Assembly: GCA_026119935.1 (NCBI GenBank)
Contig: JALRMH010000111.1
Coordinates: 1 to 23,917, forward strand
DNA length: 23,917 bases
Source of the DNA: Endothia cerciana
Lineage: Eukaryota; Ascomycota; Sordariomycetes; Diaporthales; Cryphonectriaceae
Direction: 5' to 3'
In this document: positions 10,569 to 21,149 of the stretch, piece by piece
How positions within the stretch are numbered: the stretch's first letter is position 1
How the letters are laid out: the number at the start of each line of letters is the position of its first letter
The notes under the pieces: generated by a model
The model's database searches: none
Seen by the model: the letters and a program-made list of their open reading frames with translations, nothing else
What the model was told of the DNA's origin: nothing
Translations under genes and position numbers: made by a program

Positions 10569-12090
10569 TTAACGATACTTCGGCACGCTGATGGACATCC
10601 TACCTTTCTTGTCCTTCTCAATGCGCACCCCGCGCCGCGGCTCCTCGATCCTCTCAATCTCCTCCTCGTACAGGACTAACTCGCCGCTGCTGAGCCGCTC
10701 CGCCTTGATCAGCTCACGCTCGCCATGGCGCCTCTGAAGGTCCCTGATTTCGGACCGGATCTCCCTCTGCGACCGGGACCGGGACCGGGAGCGGTGTCGG
10801 TCCGCCTTGACGATGGCCAGTGGGCCCACCGGAACTTCATCGGAAATCTCCTCGTGCCGCCGAACATCCATGATGTACGGGGTGGCCGAGGTGGAAGTGG
10901 TCCCGGAGGCCGTGGTCGTGTATGACCGGGCGGGGGATACATCGCGGATCACGGTCCTCTTCTCGACGAACTCGGCAGGGGGCGGCGGCTGCGGCGGTGG
11001 AGCAACAAAGACTGGTGGCGGCGGCTGCGCGATAGGAGGGGGCGGCAGTGCGGCCATCGGCGGCGGGCGGTGGGCCGGCACGTCAATGATGGTCTCCTCC
11101 CGCCTCTCCTCGATGATGTTACCGGCCTCGGACCGGGCAGCGCGAACTTCGAGCTCGCCTGTGGCCGGATGTCAGTTGCGGGGGAACATGGGAAGAGGGG
11201 GGGGGGGGGTGGGGGGCGGCAACTGTGGCTCACTCTTCTTGTAGTCCTCGCTCAGTTTGAGCAGGTCGTCGATGTTCTCCTGGCCCAGGGCCTTCAACAC
11301 CACAACGGTGTTGCCCTGCGAGGCCGTTAGCATGCGAGAGGCGGAGGTCCCCAGCCTGCTGCGGACTTACCTCCTCAACGAACGGGTAGCCGAGGTCAAT
11401 GAGTGCGCGCTTGGAGACCAGGCGGGCCGGGACACGGGTCTTGCCCTTCTTGGGGTACTCGCTCTTGGCGGTGACCGTCGTGCCCCCGCTGCTGCTGCCG
11501 GAGGCGCTGGTGGTGGCGGACGAGCGTGAGCTGCTGCGCACGGTACTGGCCCGGTGGCTGCGGCTGCGGCCCGACCTGACGGAGGGGCTCGGGTCCCTCT
11601 TCTTGGTGCGGATGATCTCCCTCTCGCGGATGCGCTCGGGATAGGAGCGGAACTCCTCGTCGCCGTAAAAGTCGGGCTCGCTCACGCGGATGTCGTCGTA
11701 CACCTCGTAGCCCCGCGGGGGAGGCAGGGCGCGGGTCCGGGGGAGCGGGATGGGCTCGTACGGGCGCGGCCGGAAGTCCTCGCGGCGTGCAGGAGGGCCA
11801 TACCTCTCCTCCTCGTGATGAAAGCCCTTTCGCCTGTCGAACGTGTCGAGGCTGGACTGCCGGCGGAGGAATGCAGGCCTGCTGGGCGGGGACGGGCTGC
11901 GGTACCTCTCGCGCTCAATCACCACGCGGCGGTCGCGCTCGAGCTCGGGCGGAGGGGAGCGGTGGCGGGCGGAGCGAGGCTCGTCGTCATAATAGACCCG
12001 GCGGGAGTCGCGGATGACGATATCATCGTCGTAAGGGCGGCTGCGGGCGTAGTAGCGGTCATCGGCAGAGTGCTCCCTGTACCTCGAGGA

Positions 12091-12123
<33 letters not shown>

Positions 12124-12252
12124 GCCGCTGCCGCCGCCGCTGCCGCCGCGGTAGTAGCGGTCGTCCTCCTCATAGCGAACACGCTCATCGCCGGTACGGT
12201 CGCGGTCGCGCTCGTACATGAACCGCTCACGGTCCCAGGTGTTGCGTGACAT
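10569..12252 (-). CDS. Charged low-complexity fungal protein with conserved core (possible DUF8035 family)
   Basis: Three exons, 12252-11371, 11315-11234 and 11158-10569, give 517 aa. The introns are 55 nt (GTAAGT, GCTAAC, CGCAG) and 75 nt (GTGAGC, ACTGAC, CACAG). The N-terminal half is rich in Arg, Asp, Glu and Tyr and contains a run of 12 Gly inside a Gly/Ser block (~residues 36-55), RSPSPP and RSGRSRSHR stretches. Residues ~271-325 form a conserved-looking core: KTRVPARLVSKRALIDLGYP, then GNTVVVLKALGQENIDDLLK, then LSEDYKKSELE across two splice junctions. A Pro-rich segment and an RSRSRSRSQREIR segment follow. I recognise the core as a widespread, uncharacterised fungal domain; the DUF8035 name is from memory. 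Composition suggests a nuclear or RNA-associated disordered protein; this is inference. Confidence 0.88.
12085..12150 (-). repeat. GCC/GGC repeat coding poly-glycine
   Basis: A near-perfect triplet repeat inside exon 1 of the preceding gene encodes a Gly/Ser block with 12 consecutive Gly. It keeps frame. Such runs vary in length between strains in many fungi. Confidence 0.8.
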
Positions 12253-12524
12253 TGCGGGGGCGGGCGGGCGAGAAGCGGCTCGGGACGGATAGGACAGCTC
12301 TTGACGGGAGGACCAGGAGACGGGAACCCGGGCGTGTAACGACGTCCCAAGGGCGGGGTGAGTAGAGGCGATGATAATGATCCCACCGGGAGATCAGCAA
12401 CCACTCAAAAAGTCCAGACTCGCTATGATGCAAGTGGTCTGAACTGTTGGCGAAGGATATCTGTGGACTCAAGAGGGGAAAGATATTCCTCCTCCTGGGT
12501 GGGGTGTAGGGAAGGTACTTGTTG

Positions 12525-12556
12525 AGGGGAGGGAGGGAGGGAGGGAGAGAGAGAGA
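12525..12556. repeat. GGGA/GA polypurine tract
   Basis: This is a run of GGGA units followed by GA dinucleotides, about 270 bp upstream of the minus-strand ATG at 12252. On the gene's sense strand it is a CT-rich tract, which in filamentous fungi commonly sits in core promoters near transcription starts. Confidence 0.7.
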
Positions 12557-13090
12557 ACGTGTGGGAAGTTGGCGAGGGATGAAGAGATCCAGAAGTTGGC
12601 GCAGATGACGACAGAAAATGGAGGGGCCGCCGGGTCCCTTTGCTGTGTGGTGGTCCTCGCTGCCACTGCTGCCTCTGGCCGGGTCTCTGCAGCCAAGGGG
12701 GGGGGGGGCGTCTTGTTCCCCGCCGCCGGATTGGCTGCTGGGTGAGGTGTCGACCAGGAGTGGACTGCGAGGACACGGGCTGCTGCAGGTGAGCTGGCCC
12801 AGTGGGTGATGATGACCGTAACCTGAGACCTGAACACCTTGTCCGAGATGCGCGTGGCTACCACCTCGGGTCGCTGCTTGAAGTCGTGGACAGATGTCGA
12901 GACCGGCCGATCTTTTTGAAATTTTCTTTCTTCCTTCCCCTCTCCTCGCTTCCAGAACCTCGACACGCAGCCTCCACAGGTGGGGTCTGGTAGGATCGAC
13001 GCAGCTAAGGCGGCGAGCGTGCAGCAGACGGGGATTCGAAGAAAGGGTGGGCCCGCCGTCCTCTGTAACTATTCCTGTGATCTGACAGGC

Positions 13091-13098
13091 TATTTATA
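13091..13098 (-). promoter_or_regulatory. Possible TATA box
   Basis: The minus strand reads TATAAATA, a consensus TATA element. The next gene on that strand starts at 12252, so use of this site would give a leader of about 800 nt. The CT-rich tract closer to the gene is an alternative core promoter. Confidence 0.3.
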
Positions 13099-13227
13099 CG
13101 GTTGTTGAAGGTCGCCCGACAGGCCGCTGGCAGCAGACGTCCTGAAGGCTCAATGAAGGAACACAGCGTGTATGGCCCCGGGTAAGGTTGTCGTCATGCT
13201 ACTACGGATATGGGTGAACCGCCAGAC

Positions 13228-13261
13228 CACCAGCACCAGCACCAGCACCAGCACCAGCAGC
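13228..13261. repeat. CAGCAC hexamer microsatellite
   Basis: Four perfect CAGCAC units from 13231 with partial units on both sides. It lies in non-coding DNA. Confidence 0.9.
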
Positions 13262-13413
13262 TCCGTGCCTCGAGAAGAGGGTCCAGGTCAGACGGGAGGA
13301 TAGGTGGTGGTATCAGCAGCCTGAGAGCTATCGAGAACGGCTAGTCCGGTCAGGAGACAGAGGAGGAGAACGGTCCGAATGGGAAGAGATAGGGGGGGGA
13401 GAGGGAGAAGAGC

Positions 13414-13442
13414 AAAAAAAAAAAAAAAAACCCCCCCCCCCC
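13414..13442. repeat. A17-C12 double homopolymer
   Basis: Seventeen A followed directly by twelve C. A similar C-A junction occurs at 7723-7743 and a T-G one at 2825-2844. Confidence 0.9.
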
Positions 13443-15437
13443 GGAAAAACAAGGGAGGTCACAAGCAGGATAGACAGACAACCCGCGCAGGGGGTCGGTT
13501 GTTCATGCGCTGGCTGCAAGTGATCTTGGAGCCCGTGTCAGGATGGATGTACTGCTGCAGTGTGGTGTGTGTGGTATTGGCATCGGTAGGGAGGAAGAAG
13601 GGAGGCAGAGGATGGCAGGACGAAGGCCACGTTTTTTTGAGTGTCACGCCCAACACCTCTGCACCACCGACAGAGCACTCGAGAGGGATGCAGTATATTC
13701 TTCCCGGGGACCTAAATCCGGGGGGCTGGACTGTGACGGGTCGTCGTTGTGTATGCCTCTCGTGCCAAGGTAGTAAGTAGATGGTGGGTTTTGGCGGGGT
13801 CCGACGTGGGAGCACTGCCTGAAGGGACAGGGAGGGCCCAGGCAGGCCGGTCAGGTCAGGCCCCGTGTGGATCTGTTAGTGCTCGTCAGCCCCTCTACAC
13901 GGGCTCTACTATCAGGCACCCCTCAACTCATGGCCCTGGCGATCATTACCACCAGTACTACCATACAGCAGCACTAGGTATGTACTTGTACTCTGCGCAG
14001 GCAATCTCCTAGCCTCAAGAGCACAGCCAGACCCCTCGGGCTCTCCTCGCTACCTGCTGATCGCCGTCGACCTTCGACGCCCAACGGACACCGCCTCTCC
14101 ACATCGTACCATACCACTCACTGATCTGGACACGGCAGTAAATCTTTTTTTTTTTTGACACACATCGCCTCGCAGTGGCGAATATGCGAAAGGGCCGCTT
14201 CGTCAGCTTCCTGAGGGTAGCGTCTGGGCACAGCTCGCTGCCCGCCGAGTCTGTCTCCCCGCCTCCATCATCCCCTCGTGTCCTCCGTGATGCCCTCGTC
14301 CCCCAGGATGTCTCGAGATGGCGGGCGTGTGACGATCGTGTGGTCATGCCCGGGGCTGTCCTGTGTTCGGTTGACAGTCCCGAGACCGCCCACACAAGAA
14401 GCCGCCCACGCCAGATCTTCTAGATGTCCTCGACCCAAAAGAACATCACGCCAGCGCAGGCGGGGCTGGTGGGCTCTCGTCTGGACCACCCCGATTCCCT
14501 TCCGTCACGGCTACTCATGTGCGATGACGTCGCCCTGCTTGGGCAGTTCCCGAGCAAGCAGATGTGTGTGAATGTCGCCGCTTGGGATTCGTCAATGTCA
14601 CCCGGAACGGTGTCCAACCAGATCTTGGGGAGCATTCAGGCTCCCGCACCTCTCTGCCTTTCCATCCTCTTCGCTCTCGTTGTGATTTGTCAATGGGCCG
14701 GCCCCGGCCTACCTGCTTGACTGTTCTCATGATCGGGGAGGAGGTTTGTGCGAGCTATTTTCAATGGGCGACATATGGTACACACACCACTGCCCAATGG
14801 GGAACCCGTGGATAGACGTGGCTCGAGATCCGGGCAACGAGAATCTTGAGGTTGCACTCGTCGTTCCGGCGACCTGCGGGTACAGGAGAAGCTGTGATGC
14901 CCGGGATCTTCCAAGTTGGGGATTCAGGCCAGCCCGCGGCCCAGGTCGCCTCGGCTCATCCCGAGCGCCTGAGGCGGTGGACGGTGGGCGGTGGTGAGAG
15001 TTCTACCGAATGGGTTGGTTGCCTTGTGCACAATGCATCTTTGTGTGAGCGGCCTCTCTCTCTCCGGTGTCGATCCCACCTACGAACAAACGGACAGCAG
15101 GTGTTTAGGAGGATCACATAGACTTCTACTCGTCGTCTGCCGCCTGGACTGTTGTTGCCCGGATGGTTGTTGTAGCTCTTTCTTGCCTGGTCGACTGAGG
15201 GCACTGCGTTTGCCTCCATCACACAAAGACTACATATGTATGTACATTGGACAGTATGCCAGCCTGCAGGGAACAAGAGCAAAGGCGGGCAAGCTACCCT
15301 CACGAGAATACGTTGCTTCCGGGACCAGGGTTTTCATTACTGTCAGATCTGTCCATGTTGGGTTTCACTTTGTGCGGATGACTTGATGGTCATCACGCCT
15401 GAACCCCTTGCCCCTTTCAACGCTGTTAACGCTCACG

Positions 15438-15550
15438 CCCTTTTTTTTTCCTTTTTTTTTCTTCTTTTTTTTTCCTTCCTTTTTTTCCTTTTTCTTTCTT
15501 TTCTTCTTCTCCCCCCCCCCCTCTTTACTTCCTCTCTCCTTCTTTCCTTT
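15438..15550. repeat. T/C-rich polypyrimidine tract
   Basis: About 110 bases are almost purely T and C on the plus strand, including T9 blocks and a C10 block. It lies 70-180 bp beyond the stop of the SET-domain gene, whose transcript would be purine-rich here. Confidence 0.85.
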
Positions 15551-15621
15551 TGCCTGATTTCCTGCGGGACAGATTTCAAAGTCACGAGCTGCGCGTGTGA
15601 CTCTTGGTCGTCACCAAGGGT

Positions 15622-17020
15622 TCACTGCCTGTCGGCACGGGTCCTCTGCAGCTCCTGGAATCGCGCATCTGCCTGCTGAAACTCGGGATGGTCGGCGCCC
15701 TTCATGACCAGCTGCAACTGTGTCTCCAGTCCAGCAGATCGGATGGCGTTGTCGAGGTCGCCAAGGCCTTTGTAGAGGAAGCAGCACATGCGGTACCTAA
15801 CGTGCAAAACGTAAAATGTCAGTCCAGGCTGCCATGTTATGTTCATTGCGTTCCTATGGGAACGATACCGGGCAGGATACGGAGGGGAGAGGGTAAAGGG
15901 GGGGGGGGGGGTGACGAACGTCTCACCCAGGACGTTCGACTCCGCGTCGATGAGGGGGTGCTTCAGCAGTTGGATGGTGGCCTTGGCCATCTCGAGAGCC
16001 TCCCCCGCGCCCTGTGCCACCCTGGTCACCCTCGTGTCCAGGTTCCTCTCGAGCAGGTGCGGGTAGAGATAAAAGAAGGCTCCCCAGTACATCGCGTGCA
16101 TCTGAAGCTGGAGCGCGTCGGTGTCGGGGTTCTGGCAGATGCGACAACCGCACTCCTGGATGCTGTCAAGGCGCCACAGCTCATCACCGCGGTCCTTCCT
16201 GGTGCGGCGCAGGATCTCGCCGTAGGGGATGAATATCTGCTCGCCGCGCCGGATGTCGCGGAGCGCGTGCACGGTCAGCCGCTTGACATTGCTGTTGTAG
16301 TCGCGCCAGGCGTTGGGCGCGCACGAGTGGTTGATGCGGGCCTGCGCGGGATAGATGCCGTCGTCGCGGTCCGGGTACAGGCAGGGGTTGTGCTTATACT
16401 GGCAGAGCATCCAGATGGCGTAGAACTTGGAGAAGCGCAGGATGTTGTACTCCAGGAGGTCCCCCTCCAGGCGACCGGCCCCGAGGGTGGGGTTGACCGT
16501 CTCTATGAAGAACCGCCGGACCAGACGCCGGAGCTGCTCGTTCTCGTACACGGCCTGTTTAAGCGGGAGCGCCTCCATCTGGGCCAGTTTGCCTATCAGC
16601 AGGCCCTGAGACAACAGCTCGGTGCAAAACTCAGTGATTCTGCGTGCGACTGAGGCATCTTCGTCTTCAACGGGGGGCGACTCATCGAGGTCTTCGTCGG
16701 AGCCCTCGTCAGAGCCCTCGTCCTCATCCTCGTCCTCGTCCTCATCCTCATCCTCATCAGCTGCCCGCGGATGGCGAAAGGTGAAGACCGGGGCTTCTTC
16801 GAGAATGCGGGTGCCTCGGAGGATATCGCGGGCGGCAAAGATGCCCAGGCCCATGGGACCGGCCGAGCGCACCTCGATGAGGCCCTGAGGGCGAACTGGT
16901 GCGCCTGCGTCAGTCAAGCCCAGGGAAAGCAGACACGAGGAGCACAAAACATCAAGACTCACCTTGTCGGGGAATCGGTCCGCGAGGACGGGCAGCTCGC
17001 TGCTGGATGCCGTTCATCAT
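15622..17020 (-). CDS. SET-domain protein (putative lysine methyltransferase, SMYD/SETD-like)
   Basis: The start is the double ATG at 17020, giving MMNGIQQ. Intron 1 is 16905-16962 (GTGAGT donor, GACGCAG acceptor). Residues ~24-49 open the SET fold (GLIEVRSAGPMGLGIFAARD). An acidic insert of alternating Asp/Glu follows (~69-105). NHSCAPNAW (211-219), the substrate and cofactor-binding motif, is intact, as is GEQIFIPYGE (~240-249). A CGCRIC cluster (271-276) resembles a post-SET zinc site. SAM-dependent methylation of lysine is the family role; the target is unknown. A second intron near 15797-15926 is likely. The best in-frame model uses donor 15919 and ends exon 2 at 15920, giving NVLGETYRM and 405 aa. 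The stronger donor at 15926 would shift frame, and retention would also stay open (446-aa-like frame). Confidence 0.88.
15797..15926 (-). other. Probable second intron of the SET gene, donor uncertain
   Basis: The acceptor side is strong: CTGAC branch-like sequence then GCACGTTAG at 15797. Two donors compete. GTGAGA at 15926 fits consensus but leaves a 130-nt intron that breaks the reading frame of the C-terminal exon. GTTCGT at 15919 is weak but gives a 123-nt, in-frame intron. The segment carries a C14 run (sense strand; plus 15898-15911), typical of non-coding DNA in this window. Confidence 0.6.
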
Positions 17021-19268
17021 CTTGCCTTGGGGCCGGTTCGTTGGCGGTTCGAGATGGGAGAGATTGGGAAGAAGGTGGTTGCGAGCTGAACAAGGAGGTT
17101 GGAAGGTTGGTGGGTGCCTACGGGCTGGAGGTTGCAGCAATACTTGGAAACAGCCTGGGTTGAAGTTTTCTTTCAACGGGGCGACGGTTCAATGGTGTTG
17201 GCAGGTAGAGATGCGTGGAGTAGTGGGGAGCAGCCTGGACAGACACTTCCTACGAGCCTTGGGATGGAAGAACCTCGAGCCCTCCCCCCCCCCCCTCCGC
17301 CCTGGTGTCCAAGATGAGCAGTGGTGTTCACCTGAGAGCTCCAGTAAATGAGGCCTGCCATTCGCAGTTGTGAAAACGCAATGCACAGAGCTGTGTATCG
17401 GATAACACTGCAGGCACAGAAGGCTTACTTGCCGAGTCTCAAATGAAAGAGGGGAGGTATCAATCGTCTCCCTTACCGAAGGCCATCCAGGCAGAGGTTC
17501 TCCCCACTGGAGATTTCCACCACTGATTGACCCCAAAGACGGATACTGTGGGATTGCGAGGATGTCACGGGTTTTGAATACATATACTCCAGTTCAGCCT
17601 CAACACCGCTCAGACTCAGAGAATCCGCCCACCGCCAATCTACTCAATCTTTCTACAGAACTCTGAGCCATTCGCGAGGGGAAAGGACCGTGCGTTACAA
17701 AAGGCCATCAGCTAGCAGACAACTCTCTGTGTCATGTTTTCTGTCAGAACTTCCACAGACTGAGGGTCAGACAACGACATCAATGAGCCCTACTCACAGG
17801 ATTCCAGGATCAGTTTGAGCCGCATTTGACGCTGCATGGTCCATCAGTCGACTAGGTACGCGCTCCAGCATAGTTCGCAGGACCTCGGGAGGATCCAGAC
17901 GCTTCCTCGTTCAAGGAATTGTCGCAAAGGGCCAACGAATCTCTGCAGCCACGGCCTCGGAGCAGGCGAACTCATCCTGTTGCGGTGTCTCCGCTCCGCT
18001 CAGACTCGAGCAGCGTCTGATTGCCAGGTCCAGGACTACTCAACAGCAGTCGGCATACCAGCAGGAGGAGTTCCTCTCACGGGGAGAGCCGAGGCTGCTC
18101 GCAAAACCCACAGAATCCCCGTATCGCCGCTGGAGCCCAGCGAGTCTTCCTGCACGGTGCAATGGATTGATATAGAATATCTAGTGGGTCGGTTGATGGG
18201 TGTGGCTATGCCCATATACAACTCAGGGTCGGTATGGAATCCAAAGCGAGAACGACGGTTCCAGCCGAGAACGATGGGGATCCTCGGATTCAGATCGTTT
18301 ACGCTTTTGGCCGCGAAATGCTGTACCCACACTCCACACTTTGTGTCATCTTTCACTAACAGAGTTGGATACTAGTGTATAATCCTCCTTAGAGTAGCGA
18401 TATCCCCCTCCTAGCGGGTGCGCCTTGAAGAACCTACTGGCTCACATTAACGTATGACTCCAAGCGGTGCGGTCCCCATAATAGGTATTACAGAATACCA
18501 TCGGCGCTTCGAACCCATGAGCAGGCATTGAAGCGACATCTGTCGGACCTCGGGCCTGTGCGGCTTGTTCTATGGGCTTTCTTGAAGGTGACCCGTGTTG
18601 GGGGATTTAGTCAGTGCTTGGTTAATCGCACCGCTGGGCCTTCCGCCTACGCGTCTATGGTCAGCGCAGAGGGATCTTCCGTCAATGATCCTATGCGCTT
18701 ACCGCCTCGGTAGCTTTGCCTGCACAGACGGAGCATATCCCAATCGTCCCCCATACACGTGCACAGCCCCGGGTCAGGCTCAGAACGACCCGTTGTTGGA
18801 CCCACCTCCTCCACGAGGAGGGGAGTGCAGCAACAGCGCCCAACTGCCGGAGATAATCTGGACCTGGCCGCGCTTCTTGGGAGAGGAAGCTCGCGACATC
18901 GAGCCCTATATGGACTCATTGATGTAACGGAGGGGCGTGCTTCGACGCATGTGGGTATTCAGCCAGTCGGGCATTTTCGTCGACGTCCTGACCGGGTCCA
19001 CTCACCTGCCAAGGGCTGAAGCTGAATTAGATGCCTACTCTGATCCTTGACGGCGATCCTGTCTTGTCAGTTTCTGAGTGAGGGAGGCGGCGGACATCCC
19101 CAGGGTTGATCGAGTGATGCCTGTTGTGGACTCTTTTATATGAGTAGCCTTGGACAATGGCAATAATAGATATATAGACCGCCTGCTCTCGATCCATCCC
19201 GAACCTGTTTACAGATCATATGCACCGCCCTGAAGACTTCTAGTTTTGTTTTACAAAAAGTCATCATC
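17021..19268. other. Divergent 2.2-kb intergenic region between SET and carboxylesterase genes
   Basis: This region should hold the SET promoter at its left and the carboxylesterase promoter at its right. It is less GC-rich than the genes. A C run lies at about 17284-17295. The longest frame (plus 17836-18375, 179 codons, ATG start) has no recognisable domain, signal peptide or membrane segment; I do not call it a gene. No tRNA could be folded from the TTCGAAC at 18509. Confidence 0.45.
19171..19178 (+). promoter_or_regulatory. Probable TATA box of the carboxylesterase gene
   Basis: TATATAGA lies 98 bp upstream of the ATG at 19269, a normal TATA-to-start distance for a fungal gene with a short leader. 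No other TATA-like element is closer. Confidence 0.45.
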
Positions 19269-21149
19269 ATGATGCGCTCAACACTATCCCCTTCTCTCAT
19301 ATGTCTCATCGTCCTAGGAGGGACCGTATCTCAGTCCCTGGCTTCTCCCCATGGACCTCATGTGAGGCCAAGGCAGGACAAGACCCCGTTTGTCGACCTC
19401 GGTTATGAGGTCCACACAGCCACTGAAAATGTAACCGGCCTTCAAAGACATTGGGGTCCAACTAGGCTCGCCGGCTAACTTGTCATTTAGGTGACCGGAG
19501 AATATTACATCTTCAGCAACATCCCATACGCCGAGCAACCGACTGGCGGCTTGCGCTTTCAACAGGTCTCTCTGCCAACTGGCAACAGCTCTACGGTCAG
19601 CAGTGGGTCGACTGATCTGGTGTGTCACCAAGCTGCCCCATCATGGATCCTCGAGAAGGACGCCGAGGCGGATAACGTATCGCTCGCGTTGCTTGAGGAG
19701 TATCTCTACGCTGAGGCAGGGCAGACGGAGGCTTGTCTGGTGCTCGACCTGTTCGTACCGACTGGCGTGTTCGATGGCAATACCTCCTCAAAGGGTCCGT
19801 CCGACCCCCCCCCCCCTGAAGCCACCCCTCTCAAGCTCCTCTCGGTTGCATGGGCTGACTCCCATCCAGCGCCTGTTCTCGTTTGGATACATGGAGGTGG
19901 TTTCGTCTCCGGCTCTAAAGCCGCCGATGGGACCCCTGCCGGCATCATCTCCCGCTCGACCCTGAACGACGGCGAGGGCGTTATCGTGGTATCGATCAAC
20001 TACCGCTTGGGCATATTCGGCTGGCTCGGCGCAGGCGGGATCACCCCGAACCTGGGCCTCTACGACCAGCGCGTCGCCTTCGAGTGGGTTCAGAAGTACG
20101 TCAGCCTCTTCGGGGGGGACCCCGACCGTATCACCATCGCGGGAGAGAGCGCCGGCGCCGCCAGCGCCCTGCACCACGTCACCTCCTACGGCGGCAACAC
20201 CACGCTCCCCTTCGCGCAGGCCATCGTCCAGTCGCCGGCGTTCCAGTCGAACATGAACCTGACCGAGGAGTACGAGAAGGCCCTGGCGGAGGCGTCGAAC
20301 TACACCGGGGCCCGCGTCACGTCGGCAGCGGGGCTGGCCGCCCTCAGCGAGGACGACCTCCACGCCGTCAACCTCTACACCGTGCTCGGGGCACAGCAGG
20401 GCAATTTCAACTTCGGCCCGGCCCCGGACGGTACCTACGTCCCGGCGCTGCCCCAGGTCCTCCTCCACGAGGGCAGGTTCAGCCACGACGTCAGGGTGAT
20501 GCCCGCCCACAACTCCCTGGAGGCCGCGCAGTTCGTGTCGACCAACATCACGACGGAGGCGGAGGTGCTGGCGGACCTGAAGGTGGGCTTCCCGGAGGCG
20601 TCCAACGAGACGCTGGCCTACATCCTGGACGACCTGTACCCGTCCTCCGACTACGCCAGCGAGTACCTCCGCGCGGTCCAGATCGTGAGCGACTCCGGGT
20701 TCAGCTGCTCCACGCGCTTCCTCGCGCTGGCCTTCGGTAACGAGACCTACAGTTACCTCTTCGCATACCCGCCCGGCTATCATGCCGAGGATACAAGCTG
20801 TCAGTAGCCGAGCCTAGTTTCGACTCGAGTGGTCACCTACAGGATGGAGCAGAAGCTAACATGGAGGACCTGTGCAGACACCTGGTTTGATGGCGACACC
20901 ACCACGCTCGACGACGGCTACCCGGTGAATGCGAGCGTGGCATACGCGCTGCAGGATTATATCGTGGGCTTCGTCATGTCTGGAAACCCAAATGCTAGCC
21001 CTGCCGGACCCGCGCTCGAGTTCCCCGTTTATGGCAGCAACTCGACGGTCCTGAAGTTTGCGTCCACCGGCCTTCTGACCACACAGGACGACATGGACAA
21101 CGACAGGTGCCCGTGGTGGCAGCAGGCCATGGTCCAGGGGCTGATCTAG
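19269..21149 (+). CDS. Secreted type-B carboxylesterase / lipase (alpha/beta hydrolase)
   Basis: The preferred model has exons 19269-19430, 19491-19794, 19870-20799 and 20878-21149 (555 aa). Introns are 60 nt (GTAACC, GCTAAC, TTTAG), 75 nt (GTCCGT, GCTGAC, CCAG) and 78 nt (GTCAGT, GCTAAC, TGCAG). The second intron keeps frame, so a 580-aa read-through is also open; splicing turns a Pro-rich insert into SSKAPVLVWIHGGG, the usual family context. A signal peptide (LICLIVLGGTVSQSLA) comes first. Oxyanion-hole motif HGGGF, nucleophile Ser249 in GESAGAAS, and candidate catalytic His460 in YHAEDTSYTW (across intron 3) are present. Several Asn-X-Ser/Thr sites fit secretion. The usual EDCL motif is altered to EACL. 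The substrate cannot be told from sequence. It lies divergent from the SET gene. Confidence 0.93.
19795..19869 (+). other. In-frame 75-nt intron in the carboxylesterase gene
   Basis: Donor GTCCGT, branch GGGCTGAC and acceptor ATCCAG are spaced normally, and phases match (1 and 1). It holds a C run of about 12. Because 75 is divisible by three and no stop occurs, an ORF-based call would keep it as 25 extra residues within a region that is normally compact in this family. Confidence 0.7.

Larger units (their letters stand above)
12253..15621. other. Gene-poor 3.4-kb intergenic region
   Basis: I find no convincing gene here. Close to 12252 lies the leader and promoter of the low-complexity protein gene, including a pyrimidine tract on its sense strand (12525-12556) and a TATAAATA on the minus strand at 13091-13098. 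Simple repeats occur at 13228-13261, 13414-13442, 14145-14156 and 15438-15550. Open frames such as minus 14420-14635 and plus 14278-14571 overlap one another and show no recognised motif. The frame at minus 12469-12966 has no ATG start. Confidence 0.5.

Noticed and set aside
12469..12966. 165-codon minus frame in the leader of the low-complexity gene
   Set aside because: It has no ATG (it opens with GTG), is Ser/Pro-rich and overlaps repeats and promoter-like tracts.
14420..14635. Small minus-strand frame in the 3.4-kb gap
   Set aside because: Overlaps several equally long frames on both strands and shows no recognisable feature.
17836..18375. 179-codon plus frame between SET and carboxylesterase genes
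   Set aside because: It has an ATG but no domain, signal, membrane span or codon bias like the neighbours; likely chance.
18500..18530. TTCGAAC resembling a tRNA T-loop
   Set aside because: No matching T-stem, acceptor stem or anticodon arm can be laid out on either strand.
8103..21149. Hydrolase or secondary-metabolite gene cluster
   Set aside because: The two esterases lie 10 kb apart with unrelated genes between them; no synthase backbone, transporter or pathway regulator is present.
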